DNA of 64,000 nt from Leisingera sp. S132 (GTDB taxonomy: Bacteria > Pseudomonadota > Alphaproteobacteria > Rhodobacterales > Rhodobacteraceae), in contig NZ_CP083553.1 of NCBI RefSeq assembly GCF_025144465.1, positions 392,501 through 456,500 of the forward strand. The letters run 5' to 3'. Below the pieces are notes generated by a model. The model was not told the origin of the DNA and made no database searches. It saw only the letters and a list, made by a program, of their open reading frames with translations. Shown here in pieces: positions 47,995 through 56,406 of this stretch (position 1 is its first letter; each line of letters begins with the position of its first letter). A program made the position numbers and the translations under genes.

Positions 47995-48492
47995 ATGAAA
48001 AAGACAACTCTGCTGGCGGCTGCGGTTTCGGCAGCCATGGCGGCACCTGCAGCAGCGCAGGAAGTGACACTGGGGCTGGGGTATTCCGATTACCACCGGG
48101 AAACCGCGGAAAACGGCGCCCTGTTTGCTGCGGAGTACCTGCACACGCCGTTTTACGAAAAGGGGCGGCTGTCGGCACGTTTCGGCGGCACTCTGCAGGT
48201 GGTGGAGACAGGCGATGTTTTTGCCGGTATTGGCATCAGCGGCCTGATCGACCTGAACAACAACTGGTTCATCGAAACCAGCGTCATGCCCGGCGCCTAT
48301 CACGAAAGCTCGCCGGAAAACGATCTGGGGTCCGCCTTCGAAATCCGCAGCCTGCTGGCGGTGGGCAAGCGGTTCCAGAACGGCAAGGCTGTGTCGCTGG
48401 CCATCAGCCACAAGTCCAACGCCTCCACCGCGGACGAAAACCCGGGCGTGAACTCGCTGACCCTGCGCTGGCATATTCCGCTGGGCAGCTGA
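47995..48492 (+). CDS. PagL-like lipid A 3-O-deacylase
   Basis: The 165-residue outer-membrane barrel has a signal peptide cut near AAAQ|EVTLG. The active-site region SHKSNAS supplies H139 and S141, and N142 fits the oxyanion Asn of PagL. The third PagL residue, a Glu 14 positions after the His in P. aeruginosa, is Asn153 here (PGVNSL). The protein ends in alternating beta strands and a terminal Ser rather than Phe. It would remove a 3-O acyl chain from lipid A, altering the outer surface. Confidence 0.78.
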   Translation: MKKTTLLAAAVSAAMAAPAAAQEVTLGLGYSDYHRETAENGALFAAEYLHTPFYEKGRLSARFGGTLQVVETGDVFAGIGISGLIDLNNNWFIETSVMPGAYHESSPENDLGSAFEIRSLLAVGKRFQNGKAVSLAISHKSNASTADENPGVNSLTLRWHIPLGS

Positions 48493-48576
48493 GCCGGGCC
48501 GCCGGACCTCGCGCGGGATTGATTTCCCGCGCAACATTCGGCACACCGGGGCGGACAGATTTCAAAAGGCCCGCCC

Positions 48577-49368
48577 ATGACCCGTATCGATGCCAAATTC
48601 GCTGAACTGAACGCCGCCGGCAAGAAAGCCTTTGTCACCTATGTGATGGCGGGCGACCCTGACTACGACACCTCGCTGGAGGTGGTGAAGGGGCTGCCGG
48701 GCGCAGGTGTCGACATCATCGAGCTGGGCCTGCCGTTCACCGATCCGATGGCCGACGGGCCGACCATCCAGCTGGCGGGCCAGCGGGCGCTCGACGGCGG
48801 CATGACCCTGGAAAAGACGCTGCAGCTGGCCGCCGATTTCCGCAAGGGCGACGACACCACCCCGATCGTGCTGATGGGCTACTACAACCCGATCTACAAC
48901 CGCGGCGTGGACAAGTTCCTGGAGGATGCCAAGGCGGCCGGCATCGACGGGCTGATCGTGGTGGACCTGCCGCCCGAGGAAGACGATGAGCTGTGCATCC
49001 CGGCGCAGAAGGCCGGGCTGAACTTCATCCGCCTGGCGACGCCGACAACCGACGGCAAGCGCCTGCCCAAGGTGCTGCAGAACACGTCGGGCTTTGTCTA
49101 TTATGTTTCGATCACCGGCATCACCGGCGCGGCTGAGGCCGAGGCCGGCGACGTGGGTCCTGAGGTCGCCCGCATCAAGGCCGCGACCGATCTGCCCGTC
49201 ATCGTGGGCTTTGGCATCAACACGCCGGAGAAGGCGCAGAACATCGCGTCAATTTCGGACGGCGCGGTCGTGGGCAGTGCCATCGTCAGCCAGATCGGCG
49301 CAGGCAAGTCCCCGGCAGAGGTGCTGGCCTTTGTGAAGTCGCTGGCGGACGGTGCTCACAAGGGCTGA
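48577..49368 (+). CDS. trpA: tryptophan synthase alpha subunit
   Basis: The 263-residue TIM barrel cleaves indole-3-glycerol phosphate to indole. The catalytic Glu and Asp are in [17 protein letters not shown], and [11 protein letters not shown] and [10 protein letters not shown] form the phosphate-binding side. It is separated from trpB by a reverse-strand block and pagL, and has its own terminator. Confidence 0.95.
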   Translation: MTRIDAKFAELNAAGKKAFVTYVMAGDPDYDTSLEVVKGLPGAGVDIIELGLPFTDPMADGPTIQLAGQRALDGGMTLEKTLQLAADFRKGDDTTPIVLMGYYNPIYNRGVDKFLEDAKAAGIDGLIVVDLPPEEDDELCIPAQKAGLNFIRLATPTTDGKRLPKVLQNTSGFVYYVSITGITGAAEAEAGDVGPEVARIKAATDLPVIVGFGINTPEKAQNIASISDGAVVGSAIVSQIGAGKSPAEVLAFVKSLADGAHKG

Positions 49369-49395
49369 CGCTCTTTCGTTATGAGATTTGGAAAG

Positions 49396-49418
49396 CCGCG
49401 CCTTCGGGCGCGGTTTTT
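49396..49418 (+). terminator. trpA terminator
   Basis: CCGCGCC pairs perfectly with GGCGCGG around a TTCG tetraloop, followed by TTTTT. Confidence 0.88.
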
Positions 49419-49466
49419 GCGTTTCCAGGGGTGCGGCAAACGGGGCGTTGCTTTTGCTGGGCTGAA

Positions 49467-49487
49467 TTGGTAAAGAAAATTTACCAA
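49467..49487. promoter_or_regulatory. GntR/FadR-type palindrome before the FMN dehydrogenase gene
   Basis: TTGGTAAA and TTTACCAA form a perfect 8-bp inverted repeat across GAAAA, 21 bases before the GTG start. The TTGGT...ACCAA pattern resembles operators of the FadR/PdhR/LldR branch of GntR regulators. Confidence 0.6.
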
Positions 49488-49508
49488 ATGATAGCGGGAG
49501 AGAGTCCG

Positions 49509-50675
49509 GTGCCGGTGATTACCAATATCAACGACCTGAAGCGCATCTATGAACGCCGTGTGCCGCGGATGTTCTTTGATTATGCCGAGAGCGGCAGCTG
49601 GACAGAGCAGACCTTCCGCGAGAATACCTCGGACTTTGAGCAGATCCGCCTGCGCCAGCGGGTGGCTGTGGACATGACCGGACGCACGACAGCCAGCCAG
49701 ATGATCGGCCAGGACGTGGCGATGCCGGTGGCACTGGCGCCGGTGGGGCTGACGGGGATGCAGCACGCCGATGGCGAAATCAAGGCGGCCCGCGCGGCGG
49801 AGGAATTCGGCGTGCCGTTCACGCTTTCCACCATGTCGATCAACTCGATCGAGGAAGTGGCGGAGGCGACCTCCCAGCCGTTCTGGTTCCAGCTTTATAC
49901 GATGAAGGACGAGGACTATATCCGCCGCCTGATCCAGCGCGCCAAGGATGCCAAGTGCGCGGCGCTGGTGATCACGCTGGATCTGCAGATCCTCGGCCAG
50001 CGCCACAAGGATCTGAAGAACGGGTTGTCCGCCCCGCCGAAGTTGACGCCCGCCACTATCGCCAACCTGATGACCAAGTGGACCTGGGGCCTGCAGATGC
50101 TGGGCGCCAAGCGGCGCAACTTTGGCAACATCGTGGGTCATGTGCACGGCGTCTCCGACACCTCGCAGCTGGGCGCCTGGACGGCAGAGCAGTTCGACCC
50201 GGCGCTCGATTGGGGCAAGGTCGAAAAACTGATGGAGATGTGGGGCGGCAAGGTGATCCTGAAGGGGATCCTGGATGCCGAGGATGCCCGCATGGCCGCC
50301 AAGCTGGGTGCCGATGCCATCGTGGTGTCGAACCACGGCGGGCGGCAGCTGGACGGCGCGCTGAGTTCCATCCGGATGCTGCCGGAGATCATGGACGCTG
50401 TGGGCAGCGATGTTGAGGTGCATCTGGACAGCGGCATCCGCTCCGGCCAGGACGTGCTGAAGGCGCTGGCGCTGGGGGCCAAGGGGACCATGATCGGGCG
50501 CGCCTTTGTCTATGGCCTGGGCGCCATGGGGCAAAAGGGCGTGACTGCGGCGCTGGAAGTGATCCGGAAAGAACTGGATACCACCATGGCGCTGTGCGGC
50601 GAACGCTCGGTCGAGGCGCTGGGACGCCATAACCTGCTGATCCCGGAGGATTTCGGCGGCCGCTGGCAAACGTGA
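49509..50675 (+). CDS. lldD: FMN-dependent alpha-hydroxy-acid dehydrogenase (L-lactate dehydrogenase type)
   Basis: The 388-residue TIM barrel of the LldD/glycolate oxidase family oxidises an L-2-hydroxy acid, most likely lactate. It has RVPRMFFDYAESGSWTEQTF, the FMN-binding VALAPVGLTGMQHADGE, and the catalytic region VVSNHGGRQLDGA with HLDSGIRSGQD. The GTG at 49509 has GGGAGAGA upstream and gives the conserved start MPVITNINDL; ATG at 49488 would overlap the operator-like palindrome. Lactate is the best guess; other 2-hydroxy acids are possible. Confidence 0.87.
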   Translation: MPVITNINDLKRIYERRVPRMFFDYAESGSWTEQTFRENTSDFEQIRLRQRVAVDMTGRTTASQMIGQDVAMPVALAPVGLTGMQHADGEIKAARAAEEFGVPFTLSTMSINSIEEVAEATSQPFWFQLYTMKDEDYIRRLIQRAKDAKCAALVITLDLQILGQRHKDLKNGLSAPPKLTPATIANLMTKWTWGLQMLGAKRRNFGNIVGHVHGVSDTSQLGAWTAEQFDPALDWGKVEKLMEMWGGKVILKGILDAEDARMAAKLGADAIVVSNHGGRQLDGALSSIRMLPEIMDAVGSDVEVHLDSGIRSGQDVLKALALGAKGTMIGRAFVYGLGAMGQKGVTAALEVIRKELDTTMALCGERSVEALGRHNLLIPEDFGGRWQT

Positions 50676-50773
50676 AATCAGCGCAATAACGACAATCAAG
50701 CGGAGTTTTTGCTGTCCAAGCCTCCCGTATGCGAGCAACCTTGAGTTGTTTGATTTGGCATCGGGAGGTTTTG

Positions 50774-52519
50774 ATGCGGACGTTTTTAGCAACCTGCGCA
50801 ATTGGTGCGGCAGCGATGGCGGCGCCGGCGGCGGCGCAGACGGTTTATGTCAATCAGGGCAGCGACTGGACACCCAGCCTGCGCCAGCAGTTCTACACCC
50901 AGGATCAGGGTGCGCGGATCATGCCGATTGCCTGGATGCGGGCGCTGACCCTGCCGGGCGGCGAGGCGTTTCTGCATGATGCGCTGGCGCGTTATGGTTA
51001 TTTGCCGATGGCGGGGCGGCAGCAGGCCGACCTGCCGGCCGGTTTCACGACCAATGGAACCGGTACGGATATGGCCGTGGGCATGAGCTGCGCCGCTTGC
51101 CACACCCGCCAGATTGAGGTGAGCGGCACCGCCTACCGCATCGACGGCGGCCCCGGCATTGTCGACTTCCAGAGCTTCCTCAAGGATCTGGACGATGCGG
51201 TTCTGGCGGTGCTGGCAACGGATGATGCGTTTGACGCCTTTGCAGATCAGGTGCTGGGTTCCGGTGCGGACCCGGCTGCCGAAGCGGCGCTGCGGGCTGA
51301 GGTCGAGGTCTGGAGCAAGCGGTTCCACACCCTGATCGACCGGTCGCTGCCGGATCCGGCCTGGGCGCCGGCCCGGCTGGATGCGATTTCGATGATCTTC
51401 AACCGTCTGGCCGGCCTCGACATCGGCGAAGCGGCGGATGACTACCTGATCCCGGACAATATAGCGGTGGCGGATGCGCCGGCACGCTATCCGTTCCTTT
51501 GGAACGCGGCGCGGCAGGACTTCACCCAATGGCCGGGGTTTGCGGCCAATGGCAATGATCTGCTGGGGCTGTCCCGGAACCTGGGTGAAGTGTATGGGGT
51601 TTTTGGCGAGTTCCATCCGCAGCCGAAGACCGGCGGGCTGTTCAACCGGGACTTCATCTCGGTGAATTCAGCCAATTGGGAGGGGCTGAGCGAGCTGGAG
51701 AAATGGATCTGGGATATCGGTGCGCCGCAATGGCCCTGGGAGCTTGACCATACACTGGCGGCGCAGGGGGAGACGGTCTTTAACCGGGACACGTCGGACG
51801 GCGGCTGTGTTGAATGCCACGGCAAGAAGAAAGGGAAGTTCCGTTCGATCTTCCACACCACCTATGCGACGCCTGTCCTGGATGTGGGTACTGACACCCG
51901 TGAATGCGGAGTTCTGGCGCGCAGCGTGAAAACCGGGGTGCTGGACGGTGCCTCCATCCCGCTGACGGGCACCACCCTGGGGGCCGAAGCATCAGCCTTT
52001 GATGTGCTGGCGGTTTCCGTAGTCGGTGCGATTGTGCAGCATGGGCTGTCAGGCGCGGACAAGGATTTCATGGCGCTGGCCAAAGCTGCGGGGGATACCC
52101 CCTCAGCCGAGGATGATCGCGAGGTGCTGGAGCGGTTCTCGGATCTGCGCAAGGCGTTTCCCACCGGGGATAGGGCAGGGCTGCTCAAGTCCATGACCGG
52201 CGCAGAGAGCTGTAAATATGAGGCGCGGGTGCTGGACGGTATCTGGGCCGCCGCGCCCTATCTGCACAATGGCAGCGTGCCCACGCTGACAGCGCTGCTG
52301 ACAGCGCCAGCAGACCGTCCGGCGTCGTTCACGCCCGGTCCGAACTATGATATCGAGGCGGTGGGCATGGCGGCAGAGCAGAGCGCCTTTGATCAAGTGA
52401 TCGAGACCACCGGCTGCGATCAGCTTGATTCGGGCAACAGCCGCTGCGGCCACGATTACGGCACCAGCCTCTCCGAGGCGGATAAAAAGGCGCTGCTGGA
52501 GTACCTGAAGTCGATCTGA
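50774..52519 (+). CDS. periplasmic di-haem cytochrome (peroxidase/RoxA-like)
   Basis: The 581-residue protein has a signal peptide (ending AAPAAAQ) and two c-type haem sites, CAACH at 106-110 and CVECH at 345-349. The C-terminal part contains VLDGIWAAAPYLHNGSVPTL, typical of the di-haem cytochrome c peroxidase superfamily. Its size and spacing of haems exceed those of classical CcpA peroxidases (about 330 residues) and recall RoxA-type rubber dioxygenases. The substrate is unknown. GGGAGG seven bases before the ATG supports the start. Confidence 0.8.
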   Translation: MRTFLATCAIGAAAMAAPAAAQTVYVNQGSDWTPSLRQQFYTQDQGARIMPIAWMRALTLPGGEAFLHDALARYGYLPMAGRQQADLPAGFTTNGTGTDMAVGMSCAACHTRQIEVSGTAYRIDGGPGIVDFQSFLKDLDDAVLAVLATDDAFDAFADQVLGSGADPAAEAALRAEVEVWSKRFHTLIDRSLPDPAWAPARLDAISMIFNRLAGLDIGEAADDYLIPDNIAVADAPARYPFLWNAARQDFTQWPGFAANGNDLLGLSRNLGEVYGVFGEFHPQPKTGGLFNRDFISVNSANWEGLSELEKWIWDIGAPQWPWELDHTLAAQGETVFNRDTSDGGCVECHGKKKGKFRSIFHTTYATPVLDVGTDTRECGVLARSVKTGVLDGASIPLTGTTLGAEASAFDVLAVSVVGAIVQHGLSGADKDFMALAKAAGDTPSAEDDREVLERFSDLRKAFPTGDRAGLLKSMTGAESCKYEARVLDGIWAAAPYLHNGSVPTLTALLTAPADRPASFTPGPNYDIEAVGMAAEQSAFDQVIETTGCDQLDSGNSRCGHDYGTSLSEADKKALLEYLKSI

Positions 52520-52528
52520 TCCCGGAAA

Positions 52529-52567
52529 ATGCCGCCGCAGCCCTGTTCGCAAGGGCTGCGGCGGCAT
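52529..52567. terminator. long hairpin after the di-haem gene
   Basis: A perfect 16-bp stem (ATGCCGCCGCAGCCCT and its complement) encloses a 7-base loop. There is no T tract, so it may act as a transcript stabiliser or a non-canonical terminator. Confidence 0.6.
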
Positions 52568-52665
52568 GAAACCCCTTTCCAAACTGGCTGAACGCGGCTA
52601 TAGGCACGGCTTCACGCGGGGTGACAGCCTTGGAGGCACCCCGGCAGTCATATTGGAGAATTAAG

Positions 52666-53295
52666 ATGGCAAAAGAGATTCCTGATCTCGTAGTCCAGGA
52701 ACGTGCGGGGACAGGCAAGGGCGCCGCTCGCGCTGCGCGCCGCGCAGGCATGGTTCCGGGTGTGGTTTACGGTGGCGACGCAGAGCCGCTGGCAATCCAG
52801 GTTCCGTTCAACGAGCTGCTGAAAAAGCTGAAAGCCGGCCAGTTCAAGTCCACCCTGTGGAACCTGAAAGTGGAAGGCCACGAAGACGTGCGCGTGATCT
52901 GCCGCGACGTTCAGCGCGATGTGGTCAAGGACCTGCCGACCCACCTCGACCTGATGCGCCTGCGCCGCACCTCGAAGATCAACCTGTTCATCCACGTTGA
53001 GTTCATCAACGAGGACAAGGCTCCCGGCATCAAGAAAGGCGGCATGCTGACCGTCGTGCGTCCGGAAGTCGAACTGAGCGTGACCGCCGGCGACATCCCG
53101 GAGAAGATCGTTGTGGACCTGGAAGGCCTGAACATCGGCGACGTGGTCACCATCTCGTCCGTGGATCTGCCCGCAGGCGCCAAGCCGACCATCGACCGCG
53201 ACTTCGTGATTGCGAACATCGCAGCACCGGCCGGCCTGGCTTCTTCCGATGACGAAGAAGAAGGCGAAGGCGAAGAAGCCGCTGCCGAAGAATAA
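52666..53295 (+). CDS. rplY: 50S ribosomal protein L25 (Ctc form)
   Basis: The 209-residue protein binds 5S rRNA. The N-terminal L25 domain has [21 protein letters not shown], and the C-terminal TL5/Ctc domain follows from about residue 100. The acidic tail [13 protein letters not shown] is common in alphaproteobacteria. GGAGAA before the ATG at 52666 supports the start. In most relatives pth follows directly; here a DadA-like gene lies between. Confidence 0.96.
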   Translation: MAKEIPDLVVQERAGTGKGAARAARRAGMVPGVVYGGDAEPLAIQVPFNELLKKLKAGQFKSTLWNLKVEGHEDVRVICRDVQRDVVKDLPTHLDLMRLRRTSKINLFIHVEFINEDKAPGIKKGGMLTVVRPEVELSVTAGDIPEKIVVDLEGLNIGDVVTISSVDLPAGAKPTIDRDFVIANIAAPAGLASSDDEEEGEGEEAAAEE

Positions 53296-53322
53296 GACCC
53301 GCGCCCCTTGGGCAACGGTTTC

Positions 53323-53354
53323 ACGGGCTCCCATCCGGGGGCCCGTTTTCTTTT
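53323..53354 (+). terminator. rplY terminator
   Basis: ACGGGCTCCC pairs with GGGGGCCCGT (one G-T pair) across ATCC, followed by TTTCTTTT. Confidence 0.85.
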
Positions 53355-53433
53355 GTGCGCCGACTGTCCGCAGGTGATTGACTTTTGCCTGTGCCGCTGT
53401 CCCATTTCCCTCTGAGGACGGGAGGAGACGGGC

Positions 53434-54675
53434 ATGGCGGACTACGATATCGCCGTTGCGGGCGCGGGCATTGTGGGGATGAGCTGCGCGCTGTGGGCGC
53501 AAATGCGCGGCCACAAGGTATTGCTGATCGACCCGGAGGATCCGGGATCAGGCACCAGCTATGGCAATGCCTGCACGCTGGCGACCTATGCGTGCCTGCC
53601 GGTGAATGATCCCTCGGTGCTGACCTCGCTGCCCAGCCTGATGTTTTCCAAGGACAGCCCGTTGTCGCTGTCCTATGCCCATGCGCTGCGCAATCCGGGC
53701 TGGATGCTGTCTTTTCTTGCTAACTGCCGCCCCGGCCCGTCAAAGCGGATTTCGGGTCATCTGGCGGATCTCCTGTCGCACGCCGATGCCGGGATCAACC
53801 CGCTGATCGAGGCCGCGGGCGCAGCGGATCTGGTGGTGGAGCGCGGCCAGCTGTCGGTCTGGTCAACGGAGAGCGCGGCCAAGGCTGCCAGCGGTGGTCT
53901 GGAGCGCCGCCGCGCCCTGGGCATTCCGTGGCGCGAGGTGGACCCGGAGGAAGCGCTGGAGATGGAGCCGGGGCTGCATCTGCCGGTCAAACGCGCCGTG
54001 CATTTTCACGCCGCCCGCAGTTTGCGCGATCCGCTGGAGTTCATCACCCGGATGCACAAGGCCTTCACGGATCTGGGCGGCACGACCCTGCGCGCCAGGG
54101 CAGAGGCGGTCAGCGCCTCGGACACTGGCGTGGAGCTGCAGGCCGGCGGCCAGAGCCTCACCGCGGGCCATGCGGTGATTGCCAGCGGCGCGTTTTCCAA
54201 GCAGATCGAAGGGGCTGGCACGCGGAAACTGCCCTTGGGCACAGAGCGCGGCTATCACGTGATGTACGAAGGCGAGGCGCACCGGGTGACGCGGCCGGTG
54301 GGCTGGGGTGAGGCCGGGTTTTATGCGGTGCCCCATGCGCAAGGCCTGCGCCTCACGGGCACGGTGGAGATCGCGGCGCTGGATGCGCCCGTGAACAGGC
54401 GCCGGCTGGCCTATATCGCCCGCAAGGGGGCTGAGATGCTGGGGCCGCTGCCCGCGCCGAGCAGCGAATGGCTGGGCTACCGTCCGACAATGCCGGATTC
54501 TCTGCCGGTCATTGGGCGCAGCGCGCAGTCGGACCGGGTGCTTTATGCCTTTGGCCACCAGCATATCGGGCTGACCCTGGGCGGCATTACCGGGCGGCTG
54601 ATCACCGATCTGGCGGAAGGCCGCCAGCCCAACGTGGACCTGGCGCCTTTTGCGGCGGACCGCAGCTTTGCCTGA
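53434..54675 (+). CDS. DadA-like FAD-dependent amino-acid oxidoreductase
   Basis: The 413-residue flavoprotein of the DAO family has an N-terminal FAD site (VAGAGIVGMSCALWAQMRGH), the TSYGNACTLATYACLPVNDP loop and a C-terminal GHQHIGLTLGGITGRLI. It most resembles the small subunit of D-amino-acid dehydrogenase (DadA), which passes electrons to quinone. Substrate not determined; an imino-acid or hydroxyproline-type substrate is possible. GGGAGGAGA precedes the ATG. It lies between rplY and pth, which are usually neighbours. Confidence 0.85.
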   Translation: MADYDIAVAGAGIVGMSCALWAQMRGHKVLLIDPEDPGSGTSYGNACTLATYACLPVNDPSVLTSLPSLMFSKDSPLSLSYAHALRNPGWMLSFLANCRPGPSKRISGHLADLLSHADAGINPLIEAAGAADLVVERGQLSVWSTESAAKAASGGLERRRALGIPWREVDPEEALEMEPGLHLPVKRAVHFHAARSLRDPLEFITRMHKAFTDLGGTTLRARAEAVSASDTGVELQAGGQSLTAGHAVIASGAFSKQIEGAGTRKLPLGTERGYHVMYEGEAHRVTRPVGWGEAGFYAVPHAQGLRLTGTVEIAALDAPVNRRRLAYIARKGAEMLGPLPAPSSEWLGYRPTMPDSLPVIGRSAQSDRVLYAFGHQHIGLTLGGITGRLITDLAEGRQPNVDLAPFAADRSFA

Positions 54676-54753
54676 CGCCGCGCGGCTCTGGATTCCGCGG
54701 CCCAAATAGGGCATCACTCGGTTTCCTTGAAACGCAGATCGGGCAGGACCCCC

Positions 54754-55431
54754 ATGAAACTCTTTGTCGGCCTTGGCAATCCCGGCCCGAAATATGAGCG
54801 CAACCGCCATAACATCGGCTTCATGGCGCTGGACCAGATTGCCGGCGATCACGGGTTTTCTCCTTGGAAGTCCAAGTTTCAGGCGCTGATTTGCGAGGGG
54901 ACTCTTGGCGGCGAGAAGGTGCTGCTGCTGAAGCCGCAGACCTTCATGAACCTGTCCGGCCAGTCGGTGGGGGAGGCGATGCGGTTCTACAAGCTGACGC
55001 CGGCTGATGTGGTGGTGCTGCATGACGAACTGGACTTGGCGCCAGGCAAGGCACGCATGAAGCAGGGCGGCGGCCATGCCGGCCACAACGGGCTGCGGTC
55101 GATCCATTCGCACATCGGGGCCGATTATGCGCGGGTGCGGCTGGGGATCGGGCATCCGGGCCACAAGGACGCGGTGGCGGGCTATGTGCTGCGCGACTTC
55201 CCCAAGGCAGATGAGGGCTGGCTGGACGACCTGATGCGCGGGATTTCGGATGGCGCGGCTGAACTGGCCAGGGGTGATGGCGGCAAGTTCATGAACGCGG
55301 TGGCCCTGCGGGTGGCGCCGCCGCGCAGCTCCACCACCAAGCCCAAGGCGGAGGCGAAGCAGCCCGCCAAGGAGGAGGTGGCGCCGGATACCCGCTCGCC
55401 GCTGGAAAAACTGATGGACAAGTTCAAGTAA
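54754..55431 (+). CDS. pth: peptidyl-tRNA hydrolase
   Basis: The 225-residue enzyme recycles stalled peptidyl-tRNAs. It has VGLGNPGPKYERNRHNIGFM with the catalytic His, LKPQTFMNLSGQSVGEAM, VLHDELDLAPGKARMKQGGG and GGHAGHNGLRSI. The C-terminal tail from about 190 is charged and rich in Lys and Pro, as often seen in Rhodobacteraceae. The ATG at 54754 begins the conserved domain. A 31-bp gap leads to the nucleoside hydrolase gene. Confidence 0.95.
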   Translation: MKLFVGLGNPGPKYERNRHNIGFMALDQIAGDHGFSPWKSKFQALICEGTLGGEKVLLLKPQTFMNLSGQSVGEAMRFYKLTPADVVVLHDELDLAPGKARMKQGGGHAGHNGLRSIHSHIGADYARVRLGIGHPGHKDAVAGYVLRDFPKADEGWLDDLMRGISDGAAELARGDGGKFMNAVALRVAPPRSSTTKPKAEAKQPAKEEVAPDTRSPLEKLMDKFK

Positions 55432-55462
55432 GCCTAGGCTGAGAACAGAAAGAGACAGGCAG

Positions 55463-56383
55463 ATGGTGAAACTGATTATCGACACCGATCCGGGCATCGA
55501 CGATGCCATGGCGATCTTCTATGCCGCCGCGGCCCCGGACATTGACCTCCTGGGCCTGACCACGATCTTCGGCAATGTGACCACCGCAACGGCCACCCGC
55601 AATGCGCTGCGCCTCTTGGAGGCCGCGGAACTGGACGTGCCGGTGGCGGCTGGTGCCACCACTCCCCTGGTGCTGCCGCCGTTCAAGCCTTCGGCGCATG
55701 TGCACGGCGACGAGGGCTTTGGCGACATTCCGGCGGCAGAACCCAAGGGCCAAGCGCTGGAGGAGGACGCAGCGGATTTCCTTTGCCGCATGGCACGGGA
55801 GCACAAGGGTGAGCTGGTGGTCTGCCCGATCGGCCCGCTGACCAACATCGCGCTGGCGATGCAGCGGGACGCGGAGTTCATCAGGAACGTGAAATCCATC
55901 GTGGTGATGGGCGGCTCGCTGGAGGAGGGCGGCAATATCACGCCCCACGCAGAGGCCAACATCTACCATGACCCGCATGCCGCGGACGTGGTGTGCCAGG
56001 GCGGGTCCAAGGTGGTGTTTGTCGGGCTGGACGTCACCCACCGCATTCTGTGCCTTGCGCACGACTTTGAGGCGATCGCCGCCAAGTCGCCGGAACTGGG
56101 CGGCATGCTGCAGGAGATGTCCTATTTCTACCTGAAATTCTACCTGGAGGTCGCGGGCAAGAACGGCTGTTCGCTGCATGACCCGGCGGCGGTGATCGCC
56201 TGCACCAACCCGGAACTGTTCGGGATGCGTGATGTGGCGCTTGAGGTGTCCTGCGAGGGCGAAACCTCCGGTGCCACCCTGGCCGCGCCTGACAGCGGGC
56301 GGGAGCCGGTCAAGGTCTGCATGACGGTTGAGGCAGATGCGGTGAAGACGCTGTTCCTCAAGCGCCTGGCGCTGCTGCCGTAA
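55463..56383 (+). CDS. inosine/uridine-preferring nucleoside hydrolase
   Basis: The 306-residue enzyme splits the N-glycosidic bond of ribonucleosides. The calcium-binding DTDPGIDDAMA cluster is at residues 6-16, and VVMGGSLEEGGNITPHAEANIYHDP and CLAHDFE follow. The length is normal for the IU-nucleoside hydrolase family. It appears to be co-transcribed with pth and serves nucleoside salvage. Confidence 0.92.
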   Translation: MVKLIIDTDPGIDDAMAIFYAAAAPDIDLLGLTTIFGNVTTATATRNALRLLEAAELDVPVAAGATTPLVLPPFKPSAHVHGDEGFGDIPAAEPKGQALEEDAADFLCRMAREHKGELVVCPIGPLTNIALAMQRDAEFIRNVKSIVVMGGSLEEGGNITPHAEANIYHDPHAADVVCQGGSKVVFVGLDVTHRILCLAHDFEAIAAKSPELGGMLQEMSYFYLKFYLEVAGKNGCSLHDPAAVIACTNPELFGMRDVALEVSCEGETSGATLAAPDSGREPVKVCMTVEADAVKTLFLKRLALLP

Positions 56384-56406
56384 CCAGCCTGGCGGCCTGC
56401 GGGCTG

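Noticed and set aside
46677-48038. 88-codon upstream extension of ychF
   Set aside because: The conserved GTPase domain begins at 47774 with a good AGGAGG site; the extension overlaps the promoter and the start of the pagL-like gene.
48511-48532. Hairpin GCGCGGGA/TCCCGCGC after the pagL-like gene
   Set aside because: It has no T tract and lies in a very GC-rich spacer where such short stems are expected by chance, so it was not called a terminator.
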